NCBI GenBank assembly: GCA_025060595.1
Contig: JANXBX010000013.1
Span: 1 to 57,269 of the forward strand
Origin: Synergistota bacterium
Lineage (GTDB): Bacteria; Synergistota; GBS-1
DNA length: 57,269 nucleotides
Direction: 5' to 3'
Below the pieces are notes generated by a model that was not told the DNA's origin, searched no databases, and was given only the letters and a program-made list of their open reading frames with translations. Position numbers and translations under genes: made by a program. This document shows positions 25,738 to 33,944 of the stretch, one piece after another (positions within the stretch are counted from its first letter, which is position 1; each line of letters starts with the position of its first letter).

Positions 25738-26333
25738 GCCTTCCAGTAAACTTAGACGAAATCGCCTCTAGCCTCGGAATAGTATTAATACCCTATAATC
25801 TTCCGCCATCCATATGCGGACTAGCATACCTGGGAAGAAAAAAATTCATAATCTATAACTCAAATCACTCATTAACTAGACAGAGATTTACTATAGCACA
25901 TGAGATATATCATATAGAAAATCATCTCATGGGAGAAAGACCCTTGAAGAAGGATAAGAGAATTCTCGAAGAAGAGGCAAATAGGGGAGCAGCACGGATT
26001 TTGCTACCCTATAAAGATCTGAGAGAACACATAGAGGATGGCTATTGGAAATACGACTTGACTTCCCTTGCGAGAAAGGCTATAGTATCACCTTTAACCC
26101 TTATAAAGAGGCTTAATGAGACAAAGCTTCTTAAAGTCTCTTTGTATAAATTGAGCATAAAGGGAAACAACCTATCGATAGTTAAACTTTACGGCGATCC
26201 TTCTCCCTTGCCCAGCAAAGCGATCCTATTTGAGGGAGCTAAGGGAAAGGAGTTCTTCTTTAGGAAAGATGGCCACTTTTTCCACTTCTCTAGATATGGG
26301 AAAAGCCCTTTACTTTATGCATATGTGATATAA
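25734..26333 (+). CDS. ImmA/IrrE family metallopeptidase
   Basis: Zinc peptidase, 199 aa. The active site AHEIYHIENH (HExxH) and the downstream EEEANRGAARILLP glutamate motif are intact, followed by a winged-helix-like C-terminal region (LIKRLNETKLL). In Bacillus ICEBs1 ImmA cleaves the paired repressor ImmR, and in Deinococcus IrrE cleaves DdrO. Here it overlaps the XRE gene by 4 nt, so the pair probably forms a proteolysis-controlled switch. No integrase, excisionase or phage gene is near, so the target regulon is unknown; the flanking diguanylate cyclase is a candidate (inference). Confidence 0.93.
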   Translation: MSLPVNLDEIASSLGIVLIPYNLPPSICGLAYLGRKKFIIYNSNHSLTRQRFTIAHEIYHIENHLMGERPLKKDKRILEEEANRGAARILLPYKDLREHIEDGYWKYDLTSLARKAIVSPLTLIKRLNETKLLKVSLYKLSIKGNNLSIVKLYGDPSPLPSKAILFEGAKGKEFFFRKDGHFFHFSRYGKSPLLYAYVI

Positions 26334-26334
26334 T
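26329..26334 (+). promoter_or_regulatory. -10 element upstream of diguanylate cyclase
   Basis: A perfect TATAAT overlaps the stop codon of the ImmA gene, 43 nt before the TTG start at 26377, so the cyclase may have its own transcript. No clear -35. Confidence 0.35.
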
Positions 26335-26376
26335 ATTAGGCAAATTGATTTAAAATCGGAGGTAATTCCTTAAACC

Positions 26377-27219
26377 TTGAGCAAAGAGCCCTTAGAGAAG
26401 TATAAGCTTCTCTTTGATAGCGCAAAAGATGCGATAATAATATTAGAGGAATATAAGATTAAAGAGCTTAATGAAAGCGCAAAGAGGTTATTTGCACACT
26501 CGGAGGATGAGCTGATAGGTAAGCCTTTAAATTCCCTCATCCCTATACCCCAAGAGGTTCTGGAAGAAATCCTCAAGGGAAAGGAAAGAGTTTTAGAAGC
26601 GGAGTATTCGAAAAAGAATGGGACCCTTATCGAAATCGAAATAAATTTAAGCAAAGCTACCTTTGAGGGTAAAGATTACATTTTTGCCTTCATTAAAGAT
26701 GTTACTAAAAGGAAGAGGGAGCTTAAAAGGCTCTTTTTTATATCCATAATAGATCCCCTAACGGGAGCTTATAATAGACGCTACTTTAAACAGAGGCTAG
26801 AAGAGGAAGTAGAAAGAGCTAAGCGAACGGGAAGATCCTTTTCTTTAATAATGTTTGATTTAGATAGATTTAAGGAAATAAACGATACCTATGGACATGA
26901 AGTGGGAGACCTAACTCTTAAAAAGGTAGGAAGAGCGGTAAAGGAAAGAATAAGAAAAACGGACATTTTCGCCAGATGGGGTGGAGAAGAGTTCTTTATA
27001 CTCCTTCCTGAAACAGATCTTACAGGAGCAATTAAACTCGCTGAAGATCTGAGAGAAAGGATAAGCCAAATAGAAATACCTCACGGAGAAAAGGTAACCG
27101 CAAGCTTCGGTGTTACAAGCTATCATCCTGGAGATAGTCCAAAAGACTTAAGGACAAGAGCGGATAGCCTTCTTTATAAATCAAAAGCCTCCGGAAAAAA
27201 CTGCATAAGCTTCGGGTAA
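26377..27219 (+). CDS. PAS-GGDEF diguanylate cyclase
   Basis: Makes cyclic di-GMP from two GTP. 280 aa, no membrane segment. PAS sensor at about 5-115 (LFDSAKDAIIIL to FAFIKDVTKRK), then GGDEF at about 125-280 with DPLTGAYNRRYF, DLDRFKEINDTYGHEVGD and the active-site GGEEF (202-206). An RxxD inhibitory site (RKTD, 193-196) lies exactly five residues before it, so product inhibition is likely. No EAL domain. The TTG start has CGGAGGT 13 nt upstream, a little long, but no other start fits. It follows the XRE-ImmA pair by 43 nt and may control flagellar or surface traits. Confidence 0.94.
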   Translation: MSKEPLEKYKLLFDSAKDAIIILEEYKIKELNESAKRLFAHSEDELIGKPLNSLIPIPQEVLEEILKGKERVLEAEYSKKNGTLIEIEINLSKATFEGKDYIFAFIKDVTKRKRELKRLFFISIIDPLTGAYNRRYFKQRLEEEVERAKRTGRSFSLIMFDLDRFKEINDTYGHEVGDLTLKKVGRAVKERIRKTDIFARWGGEEFFILLPETDLTGAIKLAEDLRERISQIEIPHGEKVTASFGVTSYHPGDSPKDLRTRADSLLYKSKASGKNCISFG

Positions 27220-27234
27220 CTCCTTAAATATAAC

Positions 27235-27585
27235 TTAAACCTTGCTCACCATGGCAAAAAGCTCTAAAGGCTCCTCACCGATACACTTTATTCCATGATA
27301 AAAACCGCTTCTTGTTAAAACCATATCTCCAGGCTTTACCTCTAATATATTACCGTTATCGTTAACCTCTCCCCTACCTTTTAATATAAAGTAAACTTCC
27401 TCCTCACCTACATGCTGATGATAGCCAATTGAGGAACCTGGAGGGATCACAATTTTCATTATCCTAAGAGCTCCAGGGGAGCTCCTTTCCTCATTAACAA
27501 AATAACTTATATAAACCTTGCCTTCCCCTCCTCTAAAATTCTCCCTTACCACAGGTTGGCTTCTATCCTCATCTTTAACAAGCAT
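27235..27585 (-). CDS. Cupin-domain protein
   Basis: 116-aa single-cupin protein. Motif 1 reads GSSIGYHQHVGEEEVYFILKG (His, His, Glu metal ligands) and motif 2 GDMVLTRSGFYHGIKC (His ligand), so a metal site is complete. Such small cupins act as isomerases, dioxygenases or sugar- or metal-sensing proteins; the substrate cannot be told. ATG 27585 has GGGGGAG 7 nt upstream. Convergent with the diguanylate cyclase, 15 nt apart. A palindromic site sits at its promoter. Confidence 0.88.
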   Translation of the reverse strand: MLVKDEDRSQPVVRENFRGGEGKVYISYFVNEERSSPGALRIMKIVIPPGSSIGYHQHVGEEEVYFILKGRGEVNDNGNILEVKPGDMVLTRSGFYHGIKCIGEEPLELFAMVSKV

Positions 27586-27599
27586 AACTATCTCCCCCT

Positions 27600-27626
27600 T
27601 TAAGACGGATCTCTTAAAAGATTATA
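27600..27626 (-). promoter_or_regulatory. Promoter and palindromic operator candidate for the cupin gene
   Basis: On the minus strand TATAAT (27621-27626) is followed at once by TTAAGA, 6 nt, TCTTAA (27600-27617), a perfect 6-bp inverted repeat covering the expected transcription start. The layout suits repression at initiation. Confidence 0.45.
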
Positions 27627-27843
27627 TCAGATCTTCAATAAATTTTTCCAACTCGCTTAAGCTTCTTGCTTCCATTATAATATCCTTAACTTTCTTTAAC
27701 TTCTCCACATCGCTTATACTCTTAAGCTTATCAAGTAAATTTTTACCCTCGATACCAAACTTTAAAACGAACCATACTTCAATAACTTCAAGAAGCGTAT
27801 TTCTAAGCCCTTCTTCAAAGCTGTAATTGATATCCTTGACCAT
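27622..27843 (-). CDS. Small helical protein resembling the C-terminal tail of Rpn/PD-(D/E)XK transposase-like proteins
   Basis: 73 aa from ATG 27843, which has a GGGGGG tract 5 nt upstream; the longer frame from 27858 would begin inside that tract. The pattern SFEEGLRNTLLEVIEVWFVLKFG, a charged middle, and ARSLSELEKFIEDLI matches the helical C-terminal region of Rpn family recombination-promoting nucleases (DUF4351-like tails). The N-terminal nuclease domain is missing, and none is encoded upstream in this window. It could be a relic or a stand-alone regulator. No catalytic residues remain, so it should have no nuclease activity. Confidence 0.5.
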   Translation of the reverse strand: MVKDINYSFEEGLRNTLLEVIEVWFVLKFGIEGKNLLDKLKSISDVEKLKKVKDIIMEARSLSELEKFIEDLI

Positions 27844-27858
27844 TATAACCCCCCCCAT

Positions 27859-28019
27859 TTAAATATAAAACGCGATTATAGGTGTTAAGACACTTCAAAT
27901 TCTACTTTTTATTATAGCAATAAAATGTTCAAGGCTTCAAGCGAAAAAACATAATAAGGATATTTTTGCAGGAAAAAAATTCAGACATGTCTCGCATTAA
28001 CCACTATACCTTCTACGAA
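27859..28019. other. AT-rich divergent intergenic region
   Basis: No ORF of note. On the minus strand two TATAAT-like elements precede the Rpn-tail gene. A perfect 10-bp palindrome AGACATGTCT lies at 27983-27992. No conserved riboswitch fold was recognised. Confidence 0.5.
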
Positions 28020-28046
28020 ATAGTTAATTGTGTTAAAATTAACTAT
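28020..28046 (+). promoter_or_regulatory. Purine operon promoter with overlapping 10-bp inverted repeat (operator candidate)
   Basis: ATAGTTAATT (28020-28029) and AATTAACTAT (28037-28046) are perfect inverted arms around GTGTTAA. An extended -10, TGT then TAAAAT (28034-28039), lies inside the repeat, so a bound repressor would block the polymerase. No -35 was convincing. The regulator is not identified. Confidence 0.5.
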
Positions 28047-28054
28047 CAAGGGAG

Positions 28055-28120
28055 GTGAAGATCTTAGCTGAAATTGCAATTATAAAGGAAAGAGCCTTAA
28101 AGCATAACGAGGAGGTGTAA
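28055..28120 (+). CDS. Possible 21-codon leader ORF before purS
   Basis: From GTG 28055 the frame reads VKILAEIAIIKERALKHNEEV then TAA at 28118, five nt before the purS start. A strong GGGAGGTGAAG ribosome site is present but overlaps the GTG itself, and no ATG, GTG or TTG is better placed, so the true start (possibly a rare codon) is uncertain. It could couple translation to purS, or be the tail of a lost upstream gene. Confidence 0.3.
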   Translation: MKILAEIAIIKERALKHNEEV

Positions 28121-28124
28121 AGCT

Positions 28125-28388
28125 TTGTCAGAAAATAAGGGAAGTAGTTATAGATTTGTTATCGATATACAATATAAAAGCCATATAAGAGACCCAAGGG
28201 GAGAGACCATAAAGAGAGTATTAAGTGAAAAGGAGGGGTTACCCGTTAAGAGCTTAAGGGTTGGAAAATCCATACATATCGAGGTTGAAACAAACAGCGA
28301 AGAGGAAGCATTCAAAGTGGTTGACGAAGCCTGCAAGAGGCTACTTGTAAACCCCGTTGTTGAAAGATATGAGGTGCGAAGATTATGA
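28125..28388 (+). CDS. purS: Phosphoribosylformylglycinamidine synthase subunit PurS
   Basis: Small subunit that bridges PurQ and PurL in the FGAM synthase complex (step 4 of purine synthesis). 87 aa, normal. Family segments GETIKRVLSEKEG, VKSLRVGKSIHIEVE and DEACKRLLVNPVVERYEV are clear. TTG start 28125 with GAGGAGGTG 7 nt upstream. Stop overlaps the purQ ATG. First recognised gene of an eight-gene operon; co-translation with Q and L suits a fixed-stoichiometry complex. Confidence 0.95.
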   Translation: MSENKGSSYRFVIDIQYKSHIRDPRGETIKRVLSEKEGLPVKSLRVGKSIHIEVETNSEEEAFKVVDEACKRLLVNPVVERYEVRRL

Positions 28389-29038
28389 AAGCGGCGGTAG
28401 TAGTTTTCCCAGGATCTAACTGCGACAGAGATTTATTTTATGCCTTGAGATACGTAGGATTTGATGTAGAATATATATTTAAAAAAGGCCCTCTTGATAA
28501 GTTCGACCTTATAACTATACCAGGTGGTTTTTCTTACGGAGACTATCTCAGACCTGGAGCGGTTGCAGCAAGAGAGGAAATAGGAGAAGAGATAAAAAAG
28601 GAGGCTTTAAAAGGAAAACCAATACTCGGTATATGTAACGGTTTTCAAATACTTGTTGAGATGGGATTACTTCCTGGTGCCCTCCTTCAAAACCCATCAG
28701 GCAAGTTCAGCTGTAAGTGGATAGAGTTTGAGGTGGTTGACAGTGAAACCCCCTTCACCATACTTTATAATAAAGGGGAGAAAATAAAATTACCTATAGC
28801 CAATGGCTTCGGAAGATATGTAAAGGGAAATAAGGAACCAAGGGTAGTTTTCAAATACACAGAGAATATAAATGATTCCGATGACCTGATAGCAGGAATA
28901 GCAAGTGAAGATGGAAATATATTGGCCTTAATGCCTCACCCTGAAAGAGCCTACGACAAGCTCCTGGGGGGAGAAGATGGGTTGAAGCTTTTTCAGTCCA
29001 TTAAGCTCTCTCTTGAAAAAAGAGGTGAGATCCGATGA
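28385..29038 (+). CDS. purQ: FGAM synthase subunit PurQ (glutaminase)
   Basis: Class I glutamine amidotransferase that supplies ammonia to PurL. 217 aa. FPGSNCDRD at the N-terminus, IPGGFSYGDYLRPGA, the nucleophile Cys84 in GICNGFQIL, and the catalytic His and Glu in MPHPERA. All intact. ATGA overlaps on both sides (purS, purL). Confidence 0.97.
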   Translation: MKAAVVVFPGSNCDRDLFYALRYVGFDVEYIFKKGPLDKFDLITIPGGFSYGDYLRPGAVAAREEIGEEIKKEALKGKPILGICNGFQILVEMGLLPGALLQNPSGKFSCKWIEFEVVDSETPFTILYNKGEKIKLPIANGFGRYVKGNKEPRVVFKYTENINDSDDLIAGIASEDGNILALMPHPERAYDKLLGGEDGLKLFQSIKLSLEKRGEIR

Positions 29039-30855
29039 GATACCTAGAGGAACTTAAAAAAGCTTTAGGAAGGGAGCCTACCTTCGTTGAGTTGCAGGCT
29101 TTTAGCATAACTTGGAGCGAACACTGCGGTTATTGTCATACTAAAGAATATATAAAAAAGCTCCCAGGAGTTAAAAGAGAGCTTAACGCAGGAGTAGTTG
29201 AGCTTGGAAACGGATATGTAGCGAGCTTTAAGATAGAAAGCCACAACCATCCAAGTGCTGTTGAGCCCTATAACGGAGCTGCAACAGGGGTTGGAGGTAT
29301 AATAAGGGATATATTAGCTATGGGAACAAGACCAACAGCTATACTAGATTCTCTTCACATGCATACGATAAATCAAGGAATAATAAGCGGAATAGCTGAT
29401 TATGGAAACTCCATTGGTGTTCCAACAGTTGGAGGAGAATTAAGAATATGCGATGAATATAAATACAACCCCCTTGTAAACGTCATGGCGGTAGGGATAG
29501 GAAAGCGCGATGATATCCTTCCATCGCAAGCTAACTCCCCAAATGAGGTTATAGTCGTCTTTGGCGCTCCAACGGGAAGAGATGGCATAGGAGGAGCATC
29601 CTTCGCATCCAGAGAGCTTCAAGAGGAAGAGGAAAAAATACACATCCAGGTTGGAGATCCCTTTATGGAAAAGCTTCTTATAGAAGCCTTCCTAAAGATG
29701 GTGGAGGAAAGGCTTATAACCGGAGCACAGGACCTGGGAGCAGGCGGAATCCTCTCTGCAACTTGCGAGCTTATGAGCAAAGGAAACTTAGGTGGAATAG
29801 TTTACCTTGACAAAGCCCCCTTAAGGGAACCAGATATGGAAGGATGGGAAATATTAATAAGTGAAAGTCAAGAGCGAATGGCTGTTGTAACGACACGAGA
29901 TAAAGTAAAAAGAGTTTTGGAAATCGTAAGAGAGTTTATGCTTTACGGAGACGTAATAGCAGAGCTTAACGAAAGCGGGATATATAAAGCGGTCTTTAAG
30001 GGAGAGACTATCTTAGAAGTACCAGCGAAGCTTTTAACCGAGGCACCAACGGAGCCAGCTTTTATATACGAACCTTCTCCCTTGCCCAACTTTGGTGAAA
30101 CCAGGATATCCTTTAAGGATGTAGATGCTCACGAGGTCTTCGAGCAATATGATTACATGGTAGGAACAGACACTATAGTAGCTCCGGGAAGCGGAGCTGC
30201 TTTGATGAGAATAAAGGGAACAAAGATAGGATATGCTTTAGCGGTCCATTCTAGGGCAGACCTTGCTGATATAGACCCCTACTGGGGAACCTATATAGCA
30301 GTGTTAGAAACTGCAAGAAAAATAAGAACAGTAGGTGCTCGTCCTCTTGGAATAACAAACGGAATAAACTATGGCGACCCTGATATGGATCCTATGAGAC
30401 TTGCAGGGATAATTTATGGACTTAAAAGAGGGGCTGAGGAACTTAAGATACCTATTGTATCAGGCAATGCATCGCTCTATAATACCTTTAAGGGCATAGC
30501 CATACCTCCCACTCTCATAGTTGGAATGCTTGGAAAGGTCGAAGATGTAGAAAAGGTACCCTTAAGGTTTAAGCCGTCAACCATTTACGCTATGGGTTGG
30601 CCAGACTTTGATCCAAAAAGAGAGGAGCTACTTTTAAGAACGATAGATTACTGCATCAGTAAAGGGTACAGGGTTTACTCCTCATCGAGACTTATAACAG
30701 AAACCCTTAAAAATAAGATAGAGAAAGAGGGGTTATCCTTGGAGATTAGAAACATGCCTAAGATTAATAAATCTCACCAGATGATCTTAGTCTTTGCAGA
30801 TGAACCAATAGAAACCTTAGCCCCACCGGTATTGGAGGTGGGAAGACTTTGTTAA
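29035..30855 (+). CDS. purL: FGAM synthase subunit PurL, short form
   Basis: ATP-dependent synthase subunit, 606 aa, close to the 603 aa of Thermotoga maritima PurL and shorter than the roughly 740 aa of Bacillus PurL. ITWSEHCGYCHTK carries the conserved His, and SHNHPSAVEPYNGAATGVGGI the Mg/ATP site. Second half repeats the AIRS-like fold (GTDTIVAPGSGAALMRI, SGNASLYNTFKG). Acts with PurS and PurQ on FGAR. It overlaps purQ by 4 nt and purF by 7 nt. Confidence 0.97.
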   Translation: MRYLEELKKALGREPTFVELQAFSITWSEHCGYCHTKEYIKKLPGVKRELNAGVVELGNGYVASFKIESHNHPSAVEPYNGAATGVGGIIRDILAMGTRPTAILDSLHMHTINQGIISGIADYGNSIGVPTVGGELRICDEYKYNPLVNVMAVGIGKRDDILPSQANSPNEVIVVFGAPTGRDGIGGASFASRELQEEEEKIHIQVGDPFMEKLLIEAFLKMVEERLITGAQDLGAGGILSATCELMSKGNLGGIVYLDKAPLREPDMEGWEILISESQERMAVVTTRDKVKRVLEIVREFMLYGDVIAELNESGIYKAVFKGETILEVPAKLLTEAPTEPAFIYEPSPLPNFGETRISFKDVDAHEVFEQYDYMVGTDTIVAPGSGAALMRIKGTKIGYALAVHSRADLADIDPYWGTYIAVLETARKIRTVGARPLGITNGINYGDPDMDPMRLAGIIYGLKRGAEELKIPIVSGNASLYNTFKGIAIPPTLIVGMLGKVEDVEKVPLRFKPSTIYAMGWPDFDPKREELLLRTIDYCISKGYRVYSSSRLITETLKNKIEKEGLSLEIRNMPKINKSHQMILVFADEPIETLAPPVLEVGRLC

Positions 30856-32207
30856 GGGAAGCTTGCGGAATAGCTGGGGTATGGAACATAGACAGAGCAT
30901 ATAATATATTGCATGATATATTACTCGGTCTTCAGCATAGAGGGCAGGAAAGCGCTGGAGTAGTAGTTGGAAACTTTGAAACAGTTAAGGGAATGGGGCT
31001 CGTCGAGGAAACGATAAAATCAGAGCGTTACATACCAGGAGATAGGGGAATAGGTCATGTAAGATATTCAACGGTGGGGGCAAGCGCCCAGAGAAACATC
31101 CAACCCATAATAGCTCAAACGAGAAAGGGATTAATGGGTGTGGCACACAACGGAACACTGCCTGATGCAGACTATTGGAAGAACTGGCTAATGGAAATGG
31201 GACACATCTTCTTAACAGAGACAGATTCAGAGCTCTTTCTTCACCTTATCTCCTCTTCTCCCTTTGAGAAAGCTCAAGACGCGATAATCTGGACCCTTCA
31301 GCAGATAAAGTGCGCTTACTCCCTTATCCTTTACCATAAAGATTTCATAGCTATAGCAAGAGATGGCTTTGGAATAAGACCTCTTTTCTGGGGAAGGTTT
31401 GAAAATGGCTTCGTTATGGCCTCAGAGGACGCAGCTTTAAGAGTAATAGGAGCAGAGGATATAAGTGAGGTACCTCCGGGAACGGTCATCTTTTTTGAAA
31501 GAGATAAGGAACCTTACTCTATAAGTTTTTCAAACCTTCCCAAAAGGGTTTGCTCCTTTGAATATATATATTTCGCAAGGCCAGACTCTACCTTCGATGG
31601 ACTTAATATTCATAAGGCAAGGTTTAACATGGGAAAGATACTCTATCAAGAAAGCCATCTTGAAGGTGATATAGTGGTTCCAGTTTTAGACTCGGGAATC
31701 TCAGGAGCTCTAGGGTTCTCTTACGCTTCAGGAATACCCATAGACTTGGGATTGATGAGAAATAGATATTTAGGAAGAAGCTTCATAATGCCTTCTAAGA
31801 GAAGCGAGACCGTAAGAAGAAAGCTCCTTCCTATACCTGAAGTAGTTTCAGGTAAAAGGGTCATCGTAATAGATGACTCAATAGTTAGAGGAACCACAAT
31901 GAACGTAATAGTCAGGATGCTTAGGGAAAGCGGCGCAAAGGAGGTATATGTGGCTATACATTCTCCACCCGTTAAGTTCTCATGCTTTTACGGAATAGAT
32001 ACAGCAAGGCGAAGTGAACTTGCAGCAAGCTCTCAATCGATAGAGGAGTTAAAGGAAGCAGTGGGAGCAGATAAATTGGTTTATCTTTCCATAGAAGGGT
32101 TAAAGAGGGCCTTGGAGGGAAGAAGCGCCTGCTTTGCCTGCTTTGAGGGGAGGTATCCCCATGAAGAAAGTAGCTGTATTGGCGTCGGGGAGAGGATCAA
32201 ACTTTGA
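30849..32207 (+). CDS. purF: Amidophosphoribosyltransferase, Fe-S type
   Basis: First committed step: PRPP plus glutamine to phosphoribosylamine. 452 aa. The leader MLREA is followed by the N-terminal nucleophile Cys6 (CGIAGVW), so propeptide removal is expected. PRPP loop VIVIDDSIVRGTT is intact. Cysteines in KRVCSFEY, FSCFYGID and the CFACF pair match the four ligands of the Bacillus-type [4Fe-4S] cluster, which makes the enzyme oxygen-sensitive and suits an anaerobe. The start is TTG 30849; the 3' end overlaps purN by 47 nt. Confidence 0.96.
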   Translation: MLREACGIAGVWNIDRAYNILHDILLGLQHRGQESAGVVVGNFETVKGMGLVEETIKSERYIPGDRGIGHVRYSTVGASAQRNIQPIIAQTRKGLMGVAHNGTLPDADYWKNWLMEMGHIFLTETDSELFLHLISSSPFEKAQDAIIWTLQQIKCAYSLILYHKDFIAIARDGFGIRPLFWGRFENGFVMASEDAALRVIGAEDISEVPPGTVIFFERDKEPYSISFSNLPKRVCSFEYIYFARPDSTFDGLNIHKARFNMGKILYQESHLEGDIVVPVLDSGISGALGFSYASGIPIDLGLMRNRYLGRSFIMPSKRSETVRRKLLPIPEVVSGKRVIVIDDSIVRGTTMNVIVRMLRESGAKEVYVAIHSPPVKFSCFYGIDTARRSELAASSQSIEELKEAVGADKLVYLSIEGLKRALEGRSACFACFEGRYPHEESSCIGVGERIKL

Positions 32208-32724
32208 AGCCTTAGCAAAAAAGCTTAAGGAAGAGGTTAAAATCCTTATAGTTGATAGGGAATGTGGAGCAATAGAAAGAGCTAAACGCTTAAATATACC
32301 TTGGGTTTTATTACAAAAACCTTGGCAAGAATCCCTTAAGGAGCTTTTAGCAGAGGGAAATTATGATCTCATAGCCTTAGCAGGCTTCATGAGAATAATA
32401 CCTGAGGATATCGTAAGAGAATTTTATCCAAGGATAATCAATATTCATCCGGCAATCTTACCTGCCTTCCCAGGTATAAATAGTATAGAGAGAGCCTATA
32501 AAAAGGGGGTTAAATTAACCGGAATTACCATACATATAGTTACTGAAAAGGTAGATGACGGACCGATAATTCTTCAGAGAGCGGTATATATCCGCGACAA
32601 TTGGAGTTTAGAAAAGCTCGAAAGCGTTATACATAGGGTTGAACATATATGGTATCCGTGGGTAGTAAAAAGGCTCCTTTACGATAAGTGGGAAATCAGG
32701 GATGGAAAGGTGATATTTTTATGA
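32161..32724 (+). CDS. purN: Phosphoribosylglycinamide formyltransferase (folate-dependent)
   Basis: Transfers a formyl group from 10-formyl-THF to GAR. 187 aa. ATG 32161 with AGGGGAGG 8 nt upstream starts the strand MKKVAVLASGRGSNFEAL; an upstream ATG at 32134 in the track frame lacks support. Catalytic Asn, His and Asp are seen in NIHPAILPAFPG and KVDDGPI. Slightly short but complete. Overlaps purF and purD. Confidence 0.95.
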   Translation: MKKVAVLASGRGSNFEALAKKLKEEVKILIVDRECGAIERAKRLNIPWVLLQKPWQESLKELLAEGNYDLIALAGFMRIIPEDIVREFYPRIINIHPAILPAFPGINSIERAYKKGVKLTGITIHIVTEKVDDGPIILQRAVYIRDNWSLEKLESVIHRVEHIWYPWVVKRLLYDKWEIRDGKVIFL

Positions 32725-33944
32725 AAGTATGGATAATGGGTTCAGGTGGAAGGGAACATGCGATTGGCTGGGCATTTAAAGAGTGCGGCCATGATGTCTT
32801 CTTCATCCCAGGAAACGCTGGAACTGAAAGAACAGGGGAAAACATTCCCTGTGGAAGCGTGGAAGAGGCGATAAGGATAGTTAAGGAAAATGAAAACGAA
32901 ATAGATCTTCTTATACCTGGCTCAGAGGAGTATATAGCAAAGGGGGTAGCTGATGCTCTTGAGGAAAAGGCCTTTGCACCAAAAGAGAAACCAGCGTTAC
33001 TTGAGTCTTCAAAGATATTCGCAAAAAAGTTTATGAAAAGATACGGAATAAGAACGGCTAACTTCGAAATCGCCCTAAGCGAAAGCGAACTGGAGGAAAA
33101 ATTAAAGAGATTTTCCCCACCTTATGTCCTTAAGGCAGACCCCTTGGCAGGAGGAAAGGGAGTTATAATATTAGAAAACCTGAAGGAAGCCATAGAAAAG
33201 GGAACATCTCTTATGAAAGGAGAGCTTATAAAGGGGGTCTCTGGGGGGCTTGTTTTAGATGAATACCTAAAAGGAGAGGAGTTAAGTGCCATAGCCGTAG
33301 TTGGAGAAAGGGGATTTAAGCTTCTACCCTTTGCACGGGATTACAAGAGAGCCTATGATAACGACCAGGGACCCAATACGGGAGGAATGGGAAGCTGGGC
33401 TCCGGTTAAGATAAAAGAGAAGACCTTAAGGGGCATAGAGGAGATAATTGAAAGGACTCTCTACGGCCTTAAAAAGGAAGGACTAAGCTATAGGGGATTT
33501 TTATATCTAGGATTAATGCTCGTTGAAGAAGAACCTTACGTTCTTGAATATAACGTTAGGCTTGGAGATCCAGAGACCGAAGCCATACTTCCATTAGATC
33601 CACAAGGCTTTGTGGAAATGGTCTTAAGCGCATGGGAGGAAGGATCACCTTCAAAGAGCATGAGAGAGGATAGCTATGTAGTAGATGTAGTTATAGCTTC
33701 TGAAGGATATCCAATGGAACCCAAAAAGGGCATGGAAATAATAGTAGAGGGAGAAGGGTTATACTTCTTTGCGGGAGTATCAAGGAAAAATGACAAAATG
33801 ATTGTCTCTGGAGGAAGGGTAATTCACTCTGTTGGAGTAGGAAAAACTCTTAAGGAAGCTCGTGATAAAGCATATGAAGGCGCCTCTAAAGTTAAGTTCG
33901 AAGGCGCCTTTTATAGAAAGGATATAGCCCATGTACACTTATAG
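32721..33944 (+). CDS. purD: Phosphoribosylamine-glycine ligase
   Basis: ATP-grasp ligase making GAR, step 2. 407 aa from ATG 32721, which overlaps the purN stop (ATGA) and begins MKVWIMGSGGREHAI, the family N-terminus. Also seen: LKADPLAGGKGVII, RDYKRAYDNDQGPNTGGMGSWAP and LEYNVRLGDPE. Cytoplasmic. A GC-rich hairpin followed by TTTT lies in the last 70 bases. Confidence 0.96.
   Translation: MKVWIMGSGGREHAIGWAFKECGHDVFFIPGNAGTERTGENIPCGSVEEAIRIVKENENEIDLLIPGSEEYIAKGVADALEEKAFAPKEKPALLESSKIFAKKFMKRYGIRTANFEIALSESELEEKLKRFSPPYVLKADPLAGGKGVIILENLKEAIEKGTSLMKGELIKGVSGGLVLDEYLKGEELSAIAVVGERGFKLLPFARDYKRAYDNDQGPNTGGMGSWAPVKIKEKTLRGIEEIIERTLYGLKKEGLSYRGFLYLGLMLVEEEPYVLEYNVRLGDPETEAILPLDPQGFVEMVLSAWEEGSPSKSMREDSYVVDVVIASEGYPMEPKKGMEIIVEGEGLYFFAGVSRKNDKMIVSGGRVIHSVGVGKTLKEARDKAYEGASKVKFEGAFYRKDIAHVHL
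33877..33912 (+). terminator. Terminator-like hairpin inside 3' end of purD
   Basis: AAGGCGCC (33877-33884) can pair with GGCGCCTT (33903-33910) across an 18-nt loop, and TTTT follows. Lying just before purM, it could reduce read-through into purM-guaB, but it is within coding sequence and translating ribosomes would disrupt it. Confidence 0.3.

Noticed and set aside
25405..26333. XRE plus ImmA as part of a prophage or integrative element
   Set aside because: No integrase, excisionase, capsid or conjugation gene, attachment repeat or base-composition break nearby.
28020..28124. Purine or PRPP riboswitch upstream of purS
   Set aside because: No aptamer core could be traced; only the palindrome and a short leader frame are visible.
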